Origin: Priapulus caudatus
Taxonomy: Eukaryota; Priapulida; Priapulimorpha; Priapulimorphida; Priapulidae
Assembly: GCF_000485595.1 (NCBI RefSeq)
Contig: NW_014578045.1
Span: 51,467 to 115,466, forward strand
Reading direction: 5' to 3'
Length of the DNA stretch: 64,000 nucleotides
The position numbers were made by a program, and so were the translations under genes. Shown here one piece after another: positions 22,791 to 33,775 of this stretch (within the stretch, counting starts at the first letter, position 1; the number at the start of each line of letters is the position of its first letter). The notes beneath the pieces were generated by a model. The model was not told the origin of the DNA. It searched no databases and saw only the letters and a list, made by a program, of their open reading frames with translations.

Positions 22791-24216
22791 GCAGCTGGCT
22801 GATCCGCTTCTTGCAAACATCATACGTAAACTCTCCAACCCTGACGAAACTTCCGTACGTGAGGCTAAGCTCGTTGAAAGCTATCTCTTGGTCGACAACT
22901 TGCTCTTTCATGTGCCGTCACGTGCGCAGGATGCTGAAGCTGCACCACAATTGGTCATCCCGCATATTCTCGTACCCGCTGTGCTTCCCTTGTTCCACGA
23001 TCATGCCTATGGAGGCCACCTGGGTTTAAAGAAAGTCTATAGCAAATTCTCACAGCGATACTTCTAGCCCCGCATGTTCGCCCACGCTTACCACTACATC
23101 AAATCATGCGTCGAGTGTAATTGTCGAAAACTACAACGAGTCCTTGCCCCCCTACATCATGCACCGACACCCAGACACTCAGGAGATGTGGTCGCCATCG
23201 ATGTTACAGGTCCACACTCCTGCACAAACTCAGGTAATCGTTACATGCTCACATTTTTGGACCTTTACACCTCATGGCCAATACCCAATGCCAGATAAGA
23301 GCGCTGCTAGCGTAGCACGCATAATTGTTGACAATTTCATTCCTCGTCACTCATGCCCTCGATCCATCTTAACCGATAACGGAGGCGAATTCATTAACGA
23401 GCTCATGACACGACTGACCACATTGCTTGGGATCACCCACATTAAAGTCTCTCCTTATCACCCTGAGTCCAACAGACAATGCGAATGCTTTCATCACACG
23501 CTTGCCAATATGCTCGCGTGCTACATTAATCGGGATCATACAGATTGGGATACAAAGATCAACTCGGTCTTATTCGCATGTCGTACAGCCGTCAATTAAT
23601 CATCACAATTCACCCCCTTCTTCCTGACGTACGGTAGAGAAACAGTGCTACCACTTGACATTCTACTGCGGCCCCGACGATTGTCATACGCGGACGATCC
23701 AGTAACTCACGCCACCGAACGCTTGCACCGGGCATTTGTTGCGATGCATGAAACACTAAAGTGGCACAAGCGCGTAATAAACGCCTCTATGACAGACGCA
23801 CAAAGGTCCAGTCCTTTGACATTGGGGACCCAGTCTACTTTTATAATCCCACATTGTCAGCTAATCAGACGCCGAAATTCGCGTCAAATTGGCAGCCTTA
23901 TTATACCGTGGTCGAGAAAATCTCTCCACTGCGACTTCGCATTAAGGCGCAAGGCCAGACACGCACTCGCGATGTACACGTGAGTAACCTTCGACCCACA
24001 TACCCATTCTCGGCATGGGACGAACCGAGAACCGTGCTTACGGGTCGAGACGGCCCACCCCGACGACCAATGCGTCACGCAATGCTGGTTGACACAGGGC
24101 CCCTTTCGTCGTCCCACGACGACACGCATGCACCCAGCGAGGCTAGCACGCCAAGCACTGATAGCTGGGATGCAGAAGATTTGTTACCACTCGCACAAAG
24201 TAGCCGATTGAGCTAA
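22789..24216 (+). pseudogene. Gypsy-3 integrase and pol tail
   Basis: The H2C2 finger (HDHAYGGHLGLKKVYSK...CVECNCRK) is broken by a stop near 23,066. The core shows AIDVTGPH (Asp), LTDNGGEF (Asp) and NRQCECFHHTLANML (Glu), the full DDE set, with a frame change near 23,290 and a stop near 23,598. The C-terminal domain (YNPTLSANQTPKFASNWQPYYTVVEKISPL, DVHVSNLRPTYPF) and an acidic EDLLPLAQSSRL tail end the ORF at 24,216. Confidence 0.82.
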
Positions 24217-24268
24217 AGTGTGAAATATACAACCTTTATTTTATGGGCCACTCCTCTGTTTCAGGACG

Positions 24269-26597
24269 ATGTTCCGCGCCCTGCTCGTAGTTGCCTCGGC
24301 GATCCTATCCGCCTCGCAAGCTACTGAGGTCCGAAGACCCACGATGGGAGTGGTCTTTATTCCGAGAGGTCACATCTCGGTCACACAGAGTACCTGGGGC
24401 ATAGGTTTTACTCTCAACTTCACTTCGATCAAGACTTATCTACATTCGTTGCACAACAATCTGCGCAAGATGTATATACAACAGCCAGCAGCAGCACCGC
24501 ACTCCCCATCCCCCTCCCCCGACAATCAATACTTCGCGGCTTTAAACCGTGACATCAGATCCCTCGTGCAAGCCCACATGGCGTGGTTCCGCCAACGTCT
24601 AAAATCACTTAACCTCCGTTTGACAGACTTGCACTCGTTGCATAATTCAAGAGAGAAACGCGCTATAGTTAGTGGTCTAGGTAAAATCTTAGGCAAAATT
24701 TTTATTCGGTACAGCTACTGACGATGCCATTGAGCAACTGCAATGCCAGTTGTCCGCATTGGGTATGACACAAGAACGAATTCTGACAGTAATCGACGAA
24801 TCCCTAACCGTCATAAATTACACTCGCATTCAAACAGAGATGAATACGGAGGTGCTGTCGCATGTGATTTCCCATGCCCGTGACTTAACCTCAAGTGTGC
24901 GCACACTAATGTTTCAAGTAACGGCCTTCCAGGCATCGGTGGCACAGGAATTCATTGCGATTACACACCTCCAGTTATTCCTTTCTAGTTTGACTGTAGC
25001 ATTCGATAATGTTCAAACCATACTTGACACTACGGTACACGCCGTCTCCATTTTGTTAACGGGCCGTTTGCCCTCTACACTCTTACCCCCCCATCAGTTG
25101 CGTCAAGTGTTACTTACTATCGAAAGCTCGCTGCCCCCTACATTAGCTATGCCACACAGCCCCTACGCTGACTTGTTTTATTACTATAACATTATAGAGG
25201 CTATAGTGATCCCTGTGGACATGGGACTCCACGTAATCGCGTTCTTACCCTTAACATACAATGAGATGACGTTTCAAATGTATCAAATTTTGACACAGCC
25301 AGTATTTCTCGGAAACTCCACTGCAGCCTCATACTTTCAAATTTCGCAAAATTTCATTGGTGTTTCACTCGACCATACTAATTACGTACAACCCGACGAG
25401 TTTGCCGTACGTTCATGTTTACGCAAGCATCAACAAGTCTGCGATGTCTGATCTCCCATTTACCCGATGTCCACAGCAATCACGTGCCCTGTCGCGTTAT
25501 TTCTAAACGATACCGCTCATATTTCATCATTATGTACGAGGCGCGTTACGTTTTACGCACGGCCAACGCCACGCGCCACCTACCTCGTTGACGGTAGCTG
25601 GTTAATCTCTACGCCCCATCCGTTACGTTTGGCCATCTCGTGCCAGTCACACCCTACAGCCCAAGTAACGACTAAAGAATTTCTCGTTCAACAACAACAG
25701 ACAGTCACACTCCATTCTGGATGTAAAGCCGAATCCAAGCATTTCACCCTGCCATCATACATCCACCACGAAACTACTGTCGATGTTCACATCGAACTAC
25801 CCCCACTCGACCGCCTGTTTTACCGTACAGTCCCTACCATATGGTCCGACATGTATGATGCGAAACGTCTGTCCACCGCTGACTCGGAAGACCTCATCCC
25901 ACCAGAAGTAGTACCTCCTAGATCATATGCAAATACTGACCTTGATGTCACGTACGCTAATTTAGTTACTGCTGTCAAGCACAGTAAGCGCCTGCCGTCA
26001 ACTGCCTCGGCATATGCCGAGGTAGGCAGCCTAGATATTGCGGGTGCCACGCATCATTCAGTAATGTACATCGCTCTCATATCACTGTTGCTTACCGTTA
26101 TAGTCATCGCCACATATTGCTACTGTTGTCGCTGCCGCCGCCCTCACAGCCCTGAGCGCCAGCCCCAACCCTGTCCAGCCGACCTTTCCCCACCTCCTCT
26201 CAGACGTACACGAATAGAAAGCTACCCACCCACCCCAACCACGACCAGACCTCGACCTCGTTCGCTATTTTCCGGCATGCCACTAACAATTCTTGAGCCT
26301 CAACTACGAATGGGTTCCTTCGACCCTATAACATCCACTTTCCAGTCCAATGACCATAGCTTCCCAGGCCCGACCCTCCTTGCCAATACCCCACCACCCA
26401 CCTCTGTAATGGTACGATCCCCTCCTAATGCAAATATCACTCAAATACTTTCCCACACGACCCCCAACTCCCCAACCCCTAAGGATTTCATACTTACTCC
26501 CATACTACACCGGCATATCTCTCTACGACCCCGCCCAGCGCGCTGTTCTATGCCCACACCAGCTCCCTGCCCAATCGCACAACCTCGCGTCGTCTAA
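24269..26597 (+). pseudogene. Gypsy-3 env-like fusion glycoprotein (broken)
   Basis: It is arranged like the Env of errantiviruses: an N-terminal signal peptide (MFRALLVVASAILSASQA), a dibasic furin-like site at about 24,647-24,661 followed by a Gly/Ala-rich hydrophobic fusion-peptide-like start, a long helical ectodomain (24,750-25,450), a Cys-bearing domain (25,467-25,740), a membrane segment at about 26,064-26,130 next to a Cys-rich patch, and a Pro-rich cytoplasmic tail of about 150 residues. A frameshift near 24,705 and an in-frame stop at 25,449-25,451 disrupt it. Function is inferred from architecture. Confidence 0.75.
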
Positions 26598-26620
26598 CTC
26601 CCTCTCGGATGCTAACCTAA

Positions 26621-26782
26621 GGTGATTAGATTAGCGATATGCATCGCCAACCTAATAAGCACACTAGAACTTTATGAGTGGCCCATTATTTAATCAATAC
26701 CGGCTTAAGGATAGTTTTACTGCCCCTACGACATGCAGCGAGTGCACCGCTAGCACTAGTCGTATTCATTAGTAACGATAAC
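26621..26782. other. Gypsy-3 3' non-coding region
   Basis: Non-coding sequence that follows env and is interrupted by the MITE at 26,791. It corresponds in position to the AT-rich 3' leader of Gypsy-1 but I see no clear sequence match. Confidence 0.35.
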
Positions 26783-26790
26783 CGTATTAT

Positions 26791-27693
26791 CAGGCCTCGA
26801 ATTACGCGACAAGAGGGGCAAGGCAATTTTTTGGGGGCATGTGAGAAATTGCCTTGAATTTTCTCTAAAATTGATGGGCACCGAGGCAATTTTGAAAGGT
26901 ATCAGGGGAACTCTCACAATTTGAGAAGGGCACCAAGGCACTTCTGTTTTTTACCGTGTATGTACAGACCGTCTCCCGCCCACATGTACATCGTCTTCCG
27001 CCCCCATGTAAGCTTACACCGCAACACCGACCCCTGTACCCCCTCTGCTAATGGAAGTACAGTAACAGGGTTCAACATTAACTTTTTATTTCACTAGACC
27101 ATCGGGCTAGTAACTGAGGAAAACCACTAGCCCTGACCTAACTTTCACTAGACCATCGGGCTAGTAACTGAGGAAAACCACTAGCCCTGACCTAACTTTC
27201 ACTAGCCCAGACCCAGACGATTGTTATGAAAAACTTTCTGTCATCGTATGAATTCTACTCAAGCTACACACCGTACAGATCACAGCTGGCCATTCTTGAG
27301 CGAGCATTGTTTCCCGCACTTTAAATCGCGCGCGGGCCGAGTCCACGTGCAGCATTTAAATATTTGTGTTTTACCACAGGCATACACAGGCGCACGATTT
27401 ATCGTTCGTCTACTGGCAGCGGTTGGCAGCAAGCCACGTTATATATTATTGTTTTTGCCGAAAGGTAGACTGGTAATTAAATACCAGTGGTATCCAGCCT
27501 CACGCACTGCTAGACAATGTACACGCTCTGCGAAAAACAGTGCGGCCGCGAACCAGTCTAGCCAGAGGCACCGGCGGCAATTACAGAAAAGGGCAAGGCA
27601 GGTCACTGCCGTCGGTCGGGTTGGATTTTCAGGGGCAGTACGGCGATTGATAGGGGCACCGCCGGCAATTGCCGTCGGTTAATTCGAGCCCTG
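26791..27693 (-). mobile_element. hAT-type MITE, 903-bp copy
   Basis: The termini are CAGGCCTCGAATTACG (left) and TTAATTCGAGCCCTG (right), inverted relative to each other. The flanking octamers are CGTATTAT (26,783-26,790) and CGTATTAG (27,694-27,701), 7 of 8 identical, as expected of an old 8-bp hAT duplication. The sequence next to each end (GGGCAAGGCAATTTTTT and the GACGGCAATT motifs) matches the 461-bp copy at 33,776 in reverse orientation. The extra length lies in the middle and includes a tandem repeat. Confidence 0.8.
27091..27204. repeat. Tandem duplication of 54 bp inside the MITE
   Basis: Two adjacent copies of a 54-bp unit beginning TCACTAGACCATCGGGCTAG, followed by a partial third. 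The unit contains the inverted pair CACTAG/CTAGTA. It is absent from the shorter MITE copy. Confidence 0.85.
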
Positions 27694-27701
27694 CGTATTA
27701 G

Positions 27702-27952
27702 CATGTTTGTAAAGCGCACTATAAGTAACACGCGCTTCATTGAAACGCATATATCTGTTAGACGCCGTTTCAAGCGGCCTATTTGTAACTCTGCATATTC
27801 CGCGGCTTATATGCAACCGCGTTCTATAAATGCAGCAGCGCCGCTATGGCACTAACCGGGCAGTCATTTTATATACTGTCCCAGCTATGATACTGTGCCA
27901 CGTATTATCATGCCACTTGAACATTGTCAGGACCCCTCTAACAACGGCCAAG
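27702..27952. other. Non-coding, TATA-containing stretch
   Basis: No domain. CTATAAATG at about 27,824 and further TATA-like words precede the ORF at 27,953. It may be the 3' non-coding part of a gypsy element. Confidence 0.3.
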
Positions 27953-28525
27953 ATGGGCAACAGCCCAGTAGACCCCAACCATCAGCGCCGTCGCTTCCAC
28001 TGTAGACGGGCGCCAACACCGCCTGCGCCTACGCTGACTGCGCCTGCGCCATCTGCACCCTCGGCACCTCCGCCTGCACCTGCGCCACCTGCACCACCGC
28101 CACCAGCGTATACGCCGCAGGCGCCAACGCCACCTGCAGATGCGAAGTCTACACCGCAGGCGCCAGCGCCTGCCTGCATATGCGAAGTCTGCGCCGCAAG
28201 GCCGGGAGAAAGCGTGCTCCCCGCCCCGCCGCAGGCTCGCATCAACGGCATGGCAAGGCCGTGCAACCCCTACCCCTACCCGGAGCCGGACACCACCGGC
28301 GACTCCAGTGCCGAAGACTCAGACAATGACCTATGGGACATCGGATGCCCCGACAGATATTACGCCGGCCATTTCGTCGGGTCGGGCACAAACGCCGACC
28401 CAATTATGTACGAGTTCGTCGTCGGCGAGGAGGACGACCCGGCGCGAACGACATTCAACCCTGCCCACATATGCCGGATGGCGAAATCGCTCGCCACAGC
28501 GGCCCTCTTGGCCGCTATGTCGTGA
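27953..28525 (+). CDS. Orphan 190-aa Pro/Ala-rich ORF between env and LTR start
   Basis: An uninterrupted ORF in a region where everything else is broken. From the ATG at 27,953 it reads MGNSPVDPNH, a possible N-myristoylation start, then a basic patch (QRRRFHCRRA), about 60 residues of Pro/Ala repeats made of CCACCTGCGCC-like DNA units, a small CICEVC motif, an acidic patch (EDSDNDLWD) and a C-terminal domain-like segment. No family recognised. An in-frame ATG at 27,830 would extend it. It lies upstream of a polypurine tract and LTR start, so it could be an accessory gene of a gypsy element. Repeats alone could keep a frame open, so coding status is uncertain. Confidence 0.45.
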   Translation: MGNSPVDPNHQRRRFHCRRAPTPPAPTLTAPAPSAPSAPPPAPAPPAPPPPAYTPQAPTPPADAKSTPQAPAPACICEVCAARPGESVLPAPPQARINGMARPCNPYPYPEPDTTGDSSAEDSDNDLWDIGCPDRYYAGHFVGSGTNADPIMYEFVVGEEDDPARTTFNPAHICRMAKSLATAALLAAMS

Positions 28526-28884
28526 GCACCCACCTCCCCCGGCAGACATGAGGAGGGTGAACACGAGGCGGAGGGCGAGCGCTGAGGAATCAGCATCATC
28601 GAACATTACGAATTACTACAATGGCAGTGTTAGCCAGAATTCAATAGACGTTTAGGTCACTTCAGGACATATTTATAGCAAGTAGCCTTGTACGGTGTGG
28701 TCGACGACCACACCAGTAAACCTGTAAGGTATAGATGTATTATTGTATTCAGGGATTTAGTGTATGTTACGTGTTCATATTACAATGCCATGACGTCGAC
28801 CGCCCCCCCCCCCATGTAGACGGCCAGCAAGGAGGCTGGCATTTGATGTCTACAGGGTGGACATCAGTTTAGTTGGGGGAGAAG
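28526..28884. other. 3' non-coding region with hairpin and polypurine tract
   Basis: It contains a poly-C run (28,802-28,813), a stem-loop made by TGTAGAC/GTCTACA with inner GCCAGC/GCTGGC at about 28,815-28,853, and the purine run TTGGGGGAGAAG at 28,873-28,884 directly before the LTR start. The last feature marks the end of a retroelement internal region. Confidence 0.6.
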
Positions 28885-29113
28885 TGTAACAACCCTGTAA
28901 GAAGGAACTCCCCCCCCCACACGTGACGCGGCGAGCCCCGCATCACTATATCATTGGGACGGGCGACAGACGCATAGGCATTGATTCGACTGCGTTGTCC
29001 CTAGCAACCACAGGCGGTCAATACTGCCGCGAGCTGAGCGATTTAGATGGTTAAGATGGCCGCTGCTGCCGCTGCCGTTGCTGGAGAGGCTGATTGGGGG
29101 ATTAACTCAACAC

Positions 29114-29822
29114 TAGGGGTGAGTATTGCGACCAAAAACCGTATTGCAATATTTTCCAATACGTATTGGGAAGTGTATACCATGCATAATATAGTAACAA
29201 TTTGATGGTTTTAATATCATCATATATTGTATTATATGACATGATTTAATTTCTCATGTTTTTCTTGAGAAACAGAAGCACGGCAATGTTTTCCGCTGAC
29301 AGTGCAGCCCTCTGTGCCGTAACAATGTCACCCGCTGTACTGAATACCCTCTCGAAAGGCACTGACGTAGCTGGAATACACAATACCCCTGCTGCATAAT
29401 TGGCTAATACTGGATACTGAAACTGAAAGTGGGGGCTCGCTTCAGCTTGTATCGCGCGCGCGCGGGCACTCAGGTGAGCATAGGCTATATATAGACTCCC
29501 TAGTTGCCGTGCTCTGTGCCTCGCACACACGTCTGCCCCACTCTTCCCGCACAGTAGTACCGCGCAGTGCTCCATGCAGTGGCCGCTTACCAGTAATACT
29601 GTATGCGTCGTGCATGCATTGTGCTTTCGTAATATATACACCGCCAGTGCATAATTTTCGAGCCCATTAACAATATAGACATAAAGGCAAGTGTCAAGTA
29701 ATTTCTTTCTTGTTATACCACCGTATCGTAAAATATCGATATCCGGAAGTTGTATCGCGATATATCGAGTTTTCAAAATATATTGCAATATACCGATATA
29801 CCGGTATATCGTTACACCCCTA
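29114..29822 (-). mobile_element. Internally deleted hAT transposon (709 bp)
   Basis: TIRs begin TAGGGGTG at both ends and the perfect 8-bp duplication CTCAACAC flanks the element (29,106-29,113 and 29,823-29,830). Inside, on the minus strand, is the C-terminal part of a hAT transposase. Subterminal TATCGATATAC-like repeats lie near the right end, as in autonomous hATs. The rest of the transposase gene is missing. Confidence 0.92.
29246..29440 (-). pseudogene. hAT transposase C-terminal dimerisation region (fragment)
   Basis: The translation QYPVLANYAAGVLCIPATSV, then ERVFSTAGDIVTAQRAAL and NIAVLLFLKKN, is the hallmark hATC domain seen in ZBED-type and other hAT transposases. It ends at a stop at 29,246. 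The catalytic core is absent, so this copy cannot move by itself. Confidence 0.85.
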
Positions 29823-30122
29823 CTCAACACCCCAGATTAGCCGGTGCAGACGTGTCGTGATTAGCGGCGGTGGCCTCAGCATGAAGGCGAGACCCCGGTG
29901 ATGCCCCGCGGCTGATGCGATGCGACTTTAAAACTGCTCAGCCGTGAAGTGTCGCCTGATCGTCTGCCTGATCGAAAAAGCAGCACTCTGCTTAAATCGT
30001 GCATACGTCAGCAGGGCACATGCCCAGAGCACATCCTCAGGTTACCAGTCCGTTTCAGAGGCTATACCAGACTACACGAACAATTCGCAAATGATTAAGT
30101 TTCAACTGGTAATCATGCCATT

Positions 30123-30195
30123 TTAAGCTCAGTTGGTTAAACAATCCAATGGTAAAGATATGATTTTCGAGGTGAAGTACTGGTGACCTCTCCCT
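30123..30195 (+). repeat. Possible tRNA-like (SINE) fragment
   Basis: AAGCTCAGTTGGTTA is a good RNA polymerase III A-box. The expected B-box downstream is poor (GGTGAAGTACTGGTGACC). It could be the head of a decayed tRNA-derived SINE, or chance. Confidence 0.25.
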
Positions 30196-30239
30196 CTTTG
30201 TTTTTTTTACAAACCGAATTTAGCATAATCACTTTACGT

Positions 30240-31920
30240 TAAGTTCTGTTCGTGTCAAAAACAACCATTTTTTTATTTGTAGTTAAAAGTTTGAAGTTAG
30301 TTGTTCTCATGTATTTTGGTATTGCTAAAACCAAGGGCCTATTGAGAGAGAAAGTGTGGTTCCCGCTTATGGACAAACTGGTTGAGCAGAAAGTCAAGTC
30401 TTGTTTACTATGCCAAATCGCAACACCCATGGTAAAACGCGAACTGCTACAAATGTTACCGCTACCAGGTGGACCATTCGAGAACACAAGTTTAGACTTT
30501 GCTTATGCTGAAGGAGAAAATGTACTTCTTCTCATCGATGGTACTCGCGATTCCCCTTTATCAAGCGAATCCGCACCACCGATGCTCACTATGTGATTCC
30601 AAAGCTTGATATCCAAAACTCAAATCCAATAATGGTCCATCGTTTGATGGCCACGAGTTTGCAAAATTCTCTGATACCCTCGGATTTGAACACCGCAAAA
30701 TCACAACGCTTTGGCATCGTGCCAACAGTGAAGTGGAGACTGGTGGGATTGTATAAGAAACATGTCAGTGTCAAAAGCTCGTGGAACCAATTGGAAGACC
30801 TGCAATCGTGGTTAAGAGACTATAGAACCTCTCCTCATGACACAACTGGGGCTGCACCAGCAACCCTGTTGTTCAAGCGAGCAGTCTGCAACAAGCTGCC
30901 ACAAGTACCTGAAACTGACCCAGTCGCAGAAATAGTGTGCCAGCGCGACTCCCAGAAAAGGAGAAAATGAAAGAGCATGCAGGCAATAAACGCTATGTCA
31001 AACACAGCGACCTGAAAACCAGTAATCCAGTTTTGGTCAAGCGCCCGTGTAACATGACCAAAAGGAAACACCCCATATGAAACTACTCCACTGACAATTC
31101 TGTCCAAGAATGGTAGCATGATCACTGCCAAAGGGGAAGGACGATGTGTAACCAGAAACAGTTCCTTCTTCAAGAAACTATTGTTCATTCCAGAATTGTC
31201 AGGTATACCAGAATCATATGCACATGATTCCAGCATCGAAAATGATGCTAACTCAAGGCCAATGGTGCCCGTGGCACCCAGGGGTGAATTGGACCTGAAT
31301 TTTGAAAATTCTGATATCTGATAACTCTCCTGCACCCACAGTCAATTTAGAGTCATGCCAAGTTCCTAGACACCAAAGGGATAACATAGACAAAATTGTG
31401 AAACCCAAATCTGCTGATGTCAGATCAGACAATGCTCCAATGCATACAGCATCCCCAAAGGTTGCCCTATATCAGCAACAAACTCGCAGGTCAACCAGAG
31501 TCAGAAAACCTGTAGTAAAACTCAACCTGTGAAAACTGGCAGCAAGCCAAGCCTTTGTTTACAACTGTGTGTTGTGTGTTCATAAGACTTTACAGATTGA
31601 CTATGGAGACTGAACAATGTCTTTGTGTTGCAGTTTAGTGTGTTTACTAAAGTTCATCATATCATTGAATAATCAGACCAAGTTTGGTCTTTGCGTTGCA
31701 GCGTAATTGAGTATTTGGTAATTAATTAATTACCTCAGCACTGATTATTGAAATTGGTTAGTTTTGACAAATCGTTTAATCTTCAAAGCCAGATTTGTGT
31801 GTTTCCAGTTAATCATACCGTTTGAACCTCAATATTGAAAGGTTTTATAATTGACCTGTTTAGTGTGGTAATTAGCACATGCATCTTAGGTACTCCATGG
31901 AACTATCTACAAAGAAGGGA
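30240..31920 (+). mobile_element. Gypsy-6: 3' part of a mag-type gypsy element
   Basis: It starts inside the integrase zinc finger and continues through the integrase core and C-terminal tail, then non-coding sequence to a purine run (aaagaaggga) at about 31,911. It is related to Gypsy-2 but different in sequence, and both contain the H2C2 region, so this is a separate copy, not the missing half of Gypsy-2. Confidence 0.7.
30290..31535 (+). pseudogene. Gypsy-6 integrase and C-terminal tail
   Basis: KTKGLLREKVWFPLMDKLV...CLLCQ is the second half of the H2C2 finger. The core shows NTSLDFAYAEG (Asp), IDG with SRFPF in the adjacent frame, HRANSEVE (Glu region, other frame) and SWLRDYRTSPHDTTGAAPATLLF. 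The tail ends QQTRRSTRVRKPVVKLNL, a basic end also found in Gypsy-5. At least three frameshifts occur (near 30,545, 30,700 and 31,080). Confidence 0.75.
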
Positions 31921-32116
31921 ATGTCACATACAGTAATGTATCTGATGTTTATGTAACACCCTGTATAATACTGAGATTGTAGTGCTGCTGTCTACCGCCA
32001 ACGTGTCAGTAACACAATGTCGCCATGACGTGAAAAAAAGTAAAATAAATTATGTCAACTTTATCTACAAGCATCTTCAAATCTATTCACTATAATAATC
32101 ATTAGAAGACGCTACA
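31921..32116 (+). repeat. Candidate 3' LTR of Gypsy-6
   Basis: TGTCACATACAG follows the purine run aaagaagggaa and a plausible end is GACGCTACA at 32,116. No second copy exists in the window, so the boundary is tentative. Confidence 0.35.
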
Positions 32117-33560
32117 CGTTGCTCCTCGCATAACACCATATGTATATAGTAAGACTAACGTCATAGAACACTCGCACAACATTCTTTCCACCAATATGTG
32201 CACAAATCTGCATTTCAAATGAGATTTGTTTACATATGTCAACAAACCTAGCACGCGATTTTTTTTCTCGCGAGACCGGAACACTGTCTCTATATTAGGT
32301 TAATTAACTTAGTATACATTTCAAGATAGGTACCAGTCTATATAAATATTTGCTTCACGTACCTACATGCACTTGTTTTGTGGGACTGTTTGAACATTTA
32401 AATATCACGTATCTGAATATAGCAGGCACACGTTTGCTGTTTATTTACTGTTTTATATCCTATAACAGGACTCCAAATAATTTTTATGCTAAAATAGTCA
32501 GTTATATTTATGCTGATAGGCGAGTCTTAAATTTGTCAAGGATGGGGGACAAGTCGTGTTCAAACACGTATGGTGCTGCCATCTATGTAAAAAAAGAATA
32601 ATAAAAAAGGAAATGAAGGATTGCGAACGTGCGTCATAAATCATAATCGTGCGTGTTTGTTTCTTTGCTTGAATCCAATTAATCAACACTTCAGACAGGT
32701 ACAGGAAATAATACAGACAATATGAATGATCATCTATGGAAGACGAGTATGTAAATTAATGTGCAATATCACAACTGAAAGAATAAAATAGAATTAAATA
32801 AATGTATTAACACAGCTCAATGATCAAACAAGCATAACTCTGTAACTAACATACCACCACTGAATAATAGTTTGTAAACTTATAAAACCGATTGTTTTCC
32901 AATTCATTCACTATCCAAAATAAAAGTGATTCATTTTACACAGTAATGAGGGTCCTTCCTTCCTGAACACAAACCAGGATACCAAAGAGTTTCACAATGC
33001 TGCAGAGCAGGAAAAGGAAATTGCAAAACGTAACCTAAGTCAAATCTACATACGAATTTATATACGCCATTAAAATATAAGCAGCCCCTTAATTTAACGT
33101 GGAATGTTCTCAGTCGTGCTCTAAATCTATGTGGGTGAGACGACTAGATATCTGGGAGCATAGACTCACATCAGATCCACACAGAACTCTCCTGGACATT
33201 AGGTTTAGTGGTCCGCCTGTGAATATACAAATACGGTTTTAGATACCGCTTCACAATTTCTAACGAGAACATTACCATACAATTTGCTCTTATTTGATAT
33301 AATTCTAGACAATACTGTTGCATTCCATCTAGCTATAAGGGAATATATTAAGAAGAGCAGTGTGGAAGGGGCCAAAGAGAAATGAGGAGAGAAGAAGGAC
33401 AAGGCAAAGAATAAAATTAGAATATGGAGAAAAGAATAAAAACGTTACGAGAAAGGATAGGAATTAACTCAAGATATGTACCAGCTAGATAGAGCCGTGA
33501 CGTAGCTCATTGACATCACGGTATCAAGCCACATATATCAAGCAAACCAATGGAAAATGT
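32117..33560. other. AT-rich region without recognised gene
   Basis: No domain, splice-supported exon or terminal repeat was found. It lies 3' of the last identified inositol monophosphatase exon and could hold its final exon or 3' UTR, but I could not recognise the expected DLMSRR-type motif on the minus strand. Confidence 0.35.
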
Positions 33561-33564
33561 TGCC

Positions 33565-33614
<50 letters not shown>

Positions 33615-33633
33615 AGGGAGGGAGGGAGGGGGA

Positions 33634-33665
<32 letters not shown>
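33565..33665. repeat. GA/GAGG microsatellite
   Basis: (AG)n, then (GGGA)n, then (AG)n. Overlapping Arg/Glu-rich open frames here are repeat artefacts. Confidence 0.95.
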
Positions 33666-33667
<2 letters not shown>

Positions 33668-33775
33668 ACCAAAGAGATAAACTCCTTCAAATTGTTGTGG
33701 TCGCAGAGCATGACGTTTTACGTTTTAATTATTGTTTTTATTCTCATTATCATCATACATTTTATACTAATACAT

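Larger units (their letters stand above)
19440..26620 (+). mobile_element. Gypsy-3: env-bearing Ty3/gypsy element (internal region)
   Basis: The order is gag (N-terminus missing), CCHC knuckle, protease remnant, RT, RNase H, integrase, pol tail and a large env-like gene. It is the same clade as Gypsy-1 and Gypsy-4 by gag and pol similarity. The LTRs cannot be assigned with certainty: a candidate 5' LTR is 14,676-15,170 and a candidate 3' LTR starts at 28,885, but they match only over their first 41 bp. Confidence 0.8.
28885..30076 (+). repeat. LTR (3' type), split by a hAT element; end uncertain
   Basis: TGTAACAACCCTGTAAGAAGGAACTCC directly after a polypurine tract marks the start. The first 41 bp match the LTR at 14,676. 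It is interrupted at 29,114-29,822 by a hAT element and continues at 29,831. The end is not certain; a possible TG...CA end is near 30,076. No second full copy is in the window. Confidence 0.5.

Noticed and set aside
14676-30076. One giant nested gypsy element bounded by the LTRs at 14.7 and 28.9 kb
   Set aside because: The LTRs agree only over 41 bp and the flanks (AGAAC left; CGAAC near 30,077) do not give a clean duplication. Kept as a possibility for the internal region only.
30290-31535. Missing integrase half of Gypsy-2
   Set aside because: It contains its own version of the H2C2 finger with different residues, so it is another copy of a related element.
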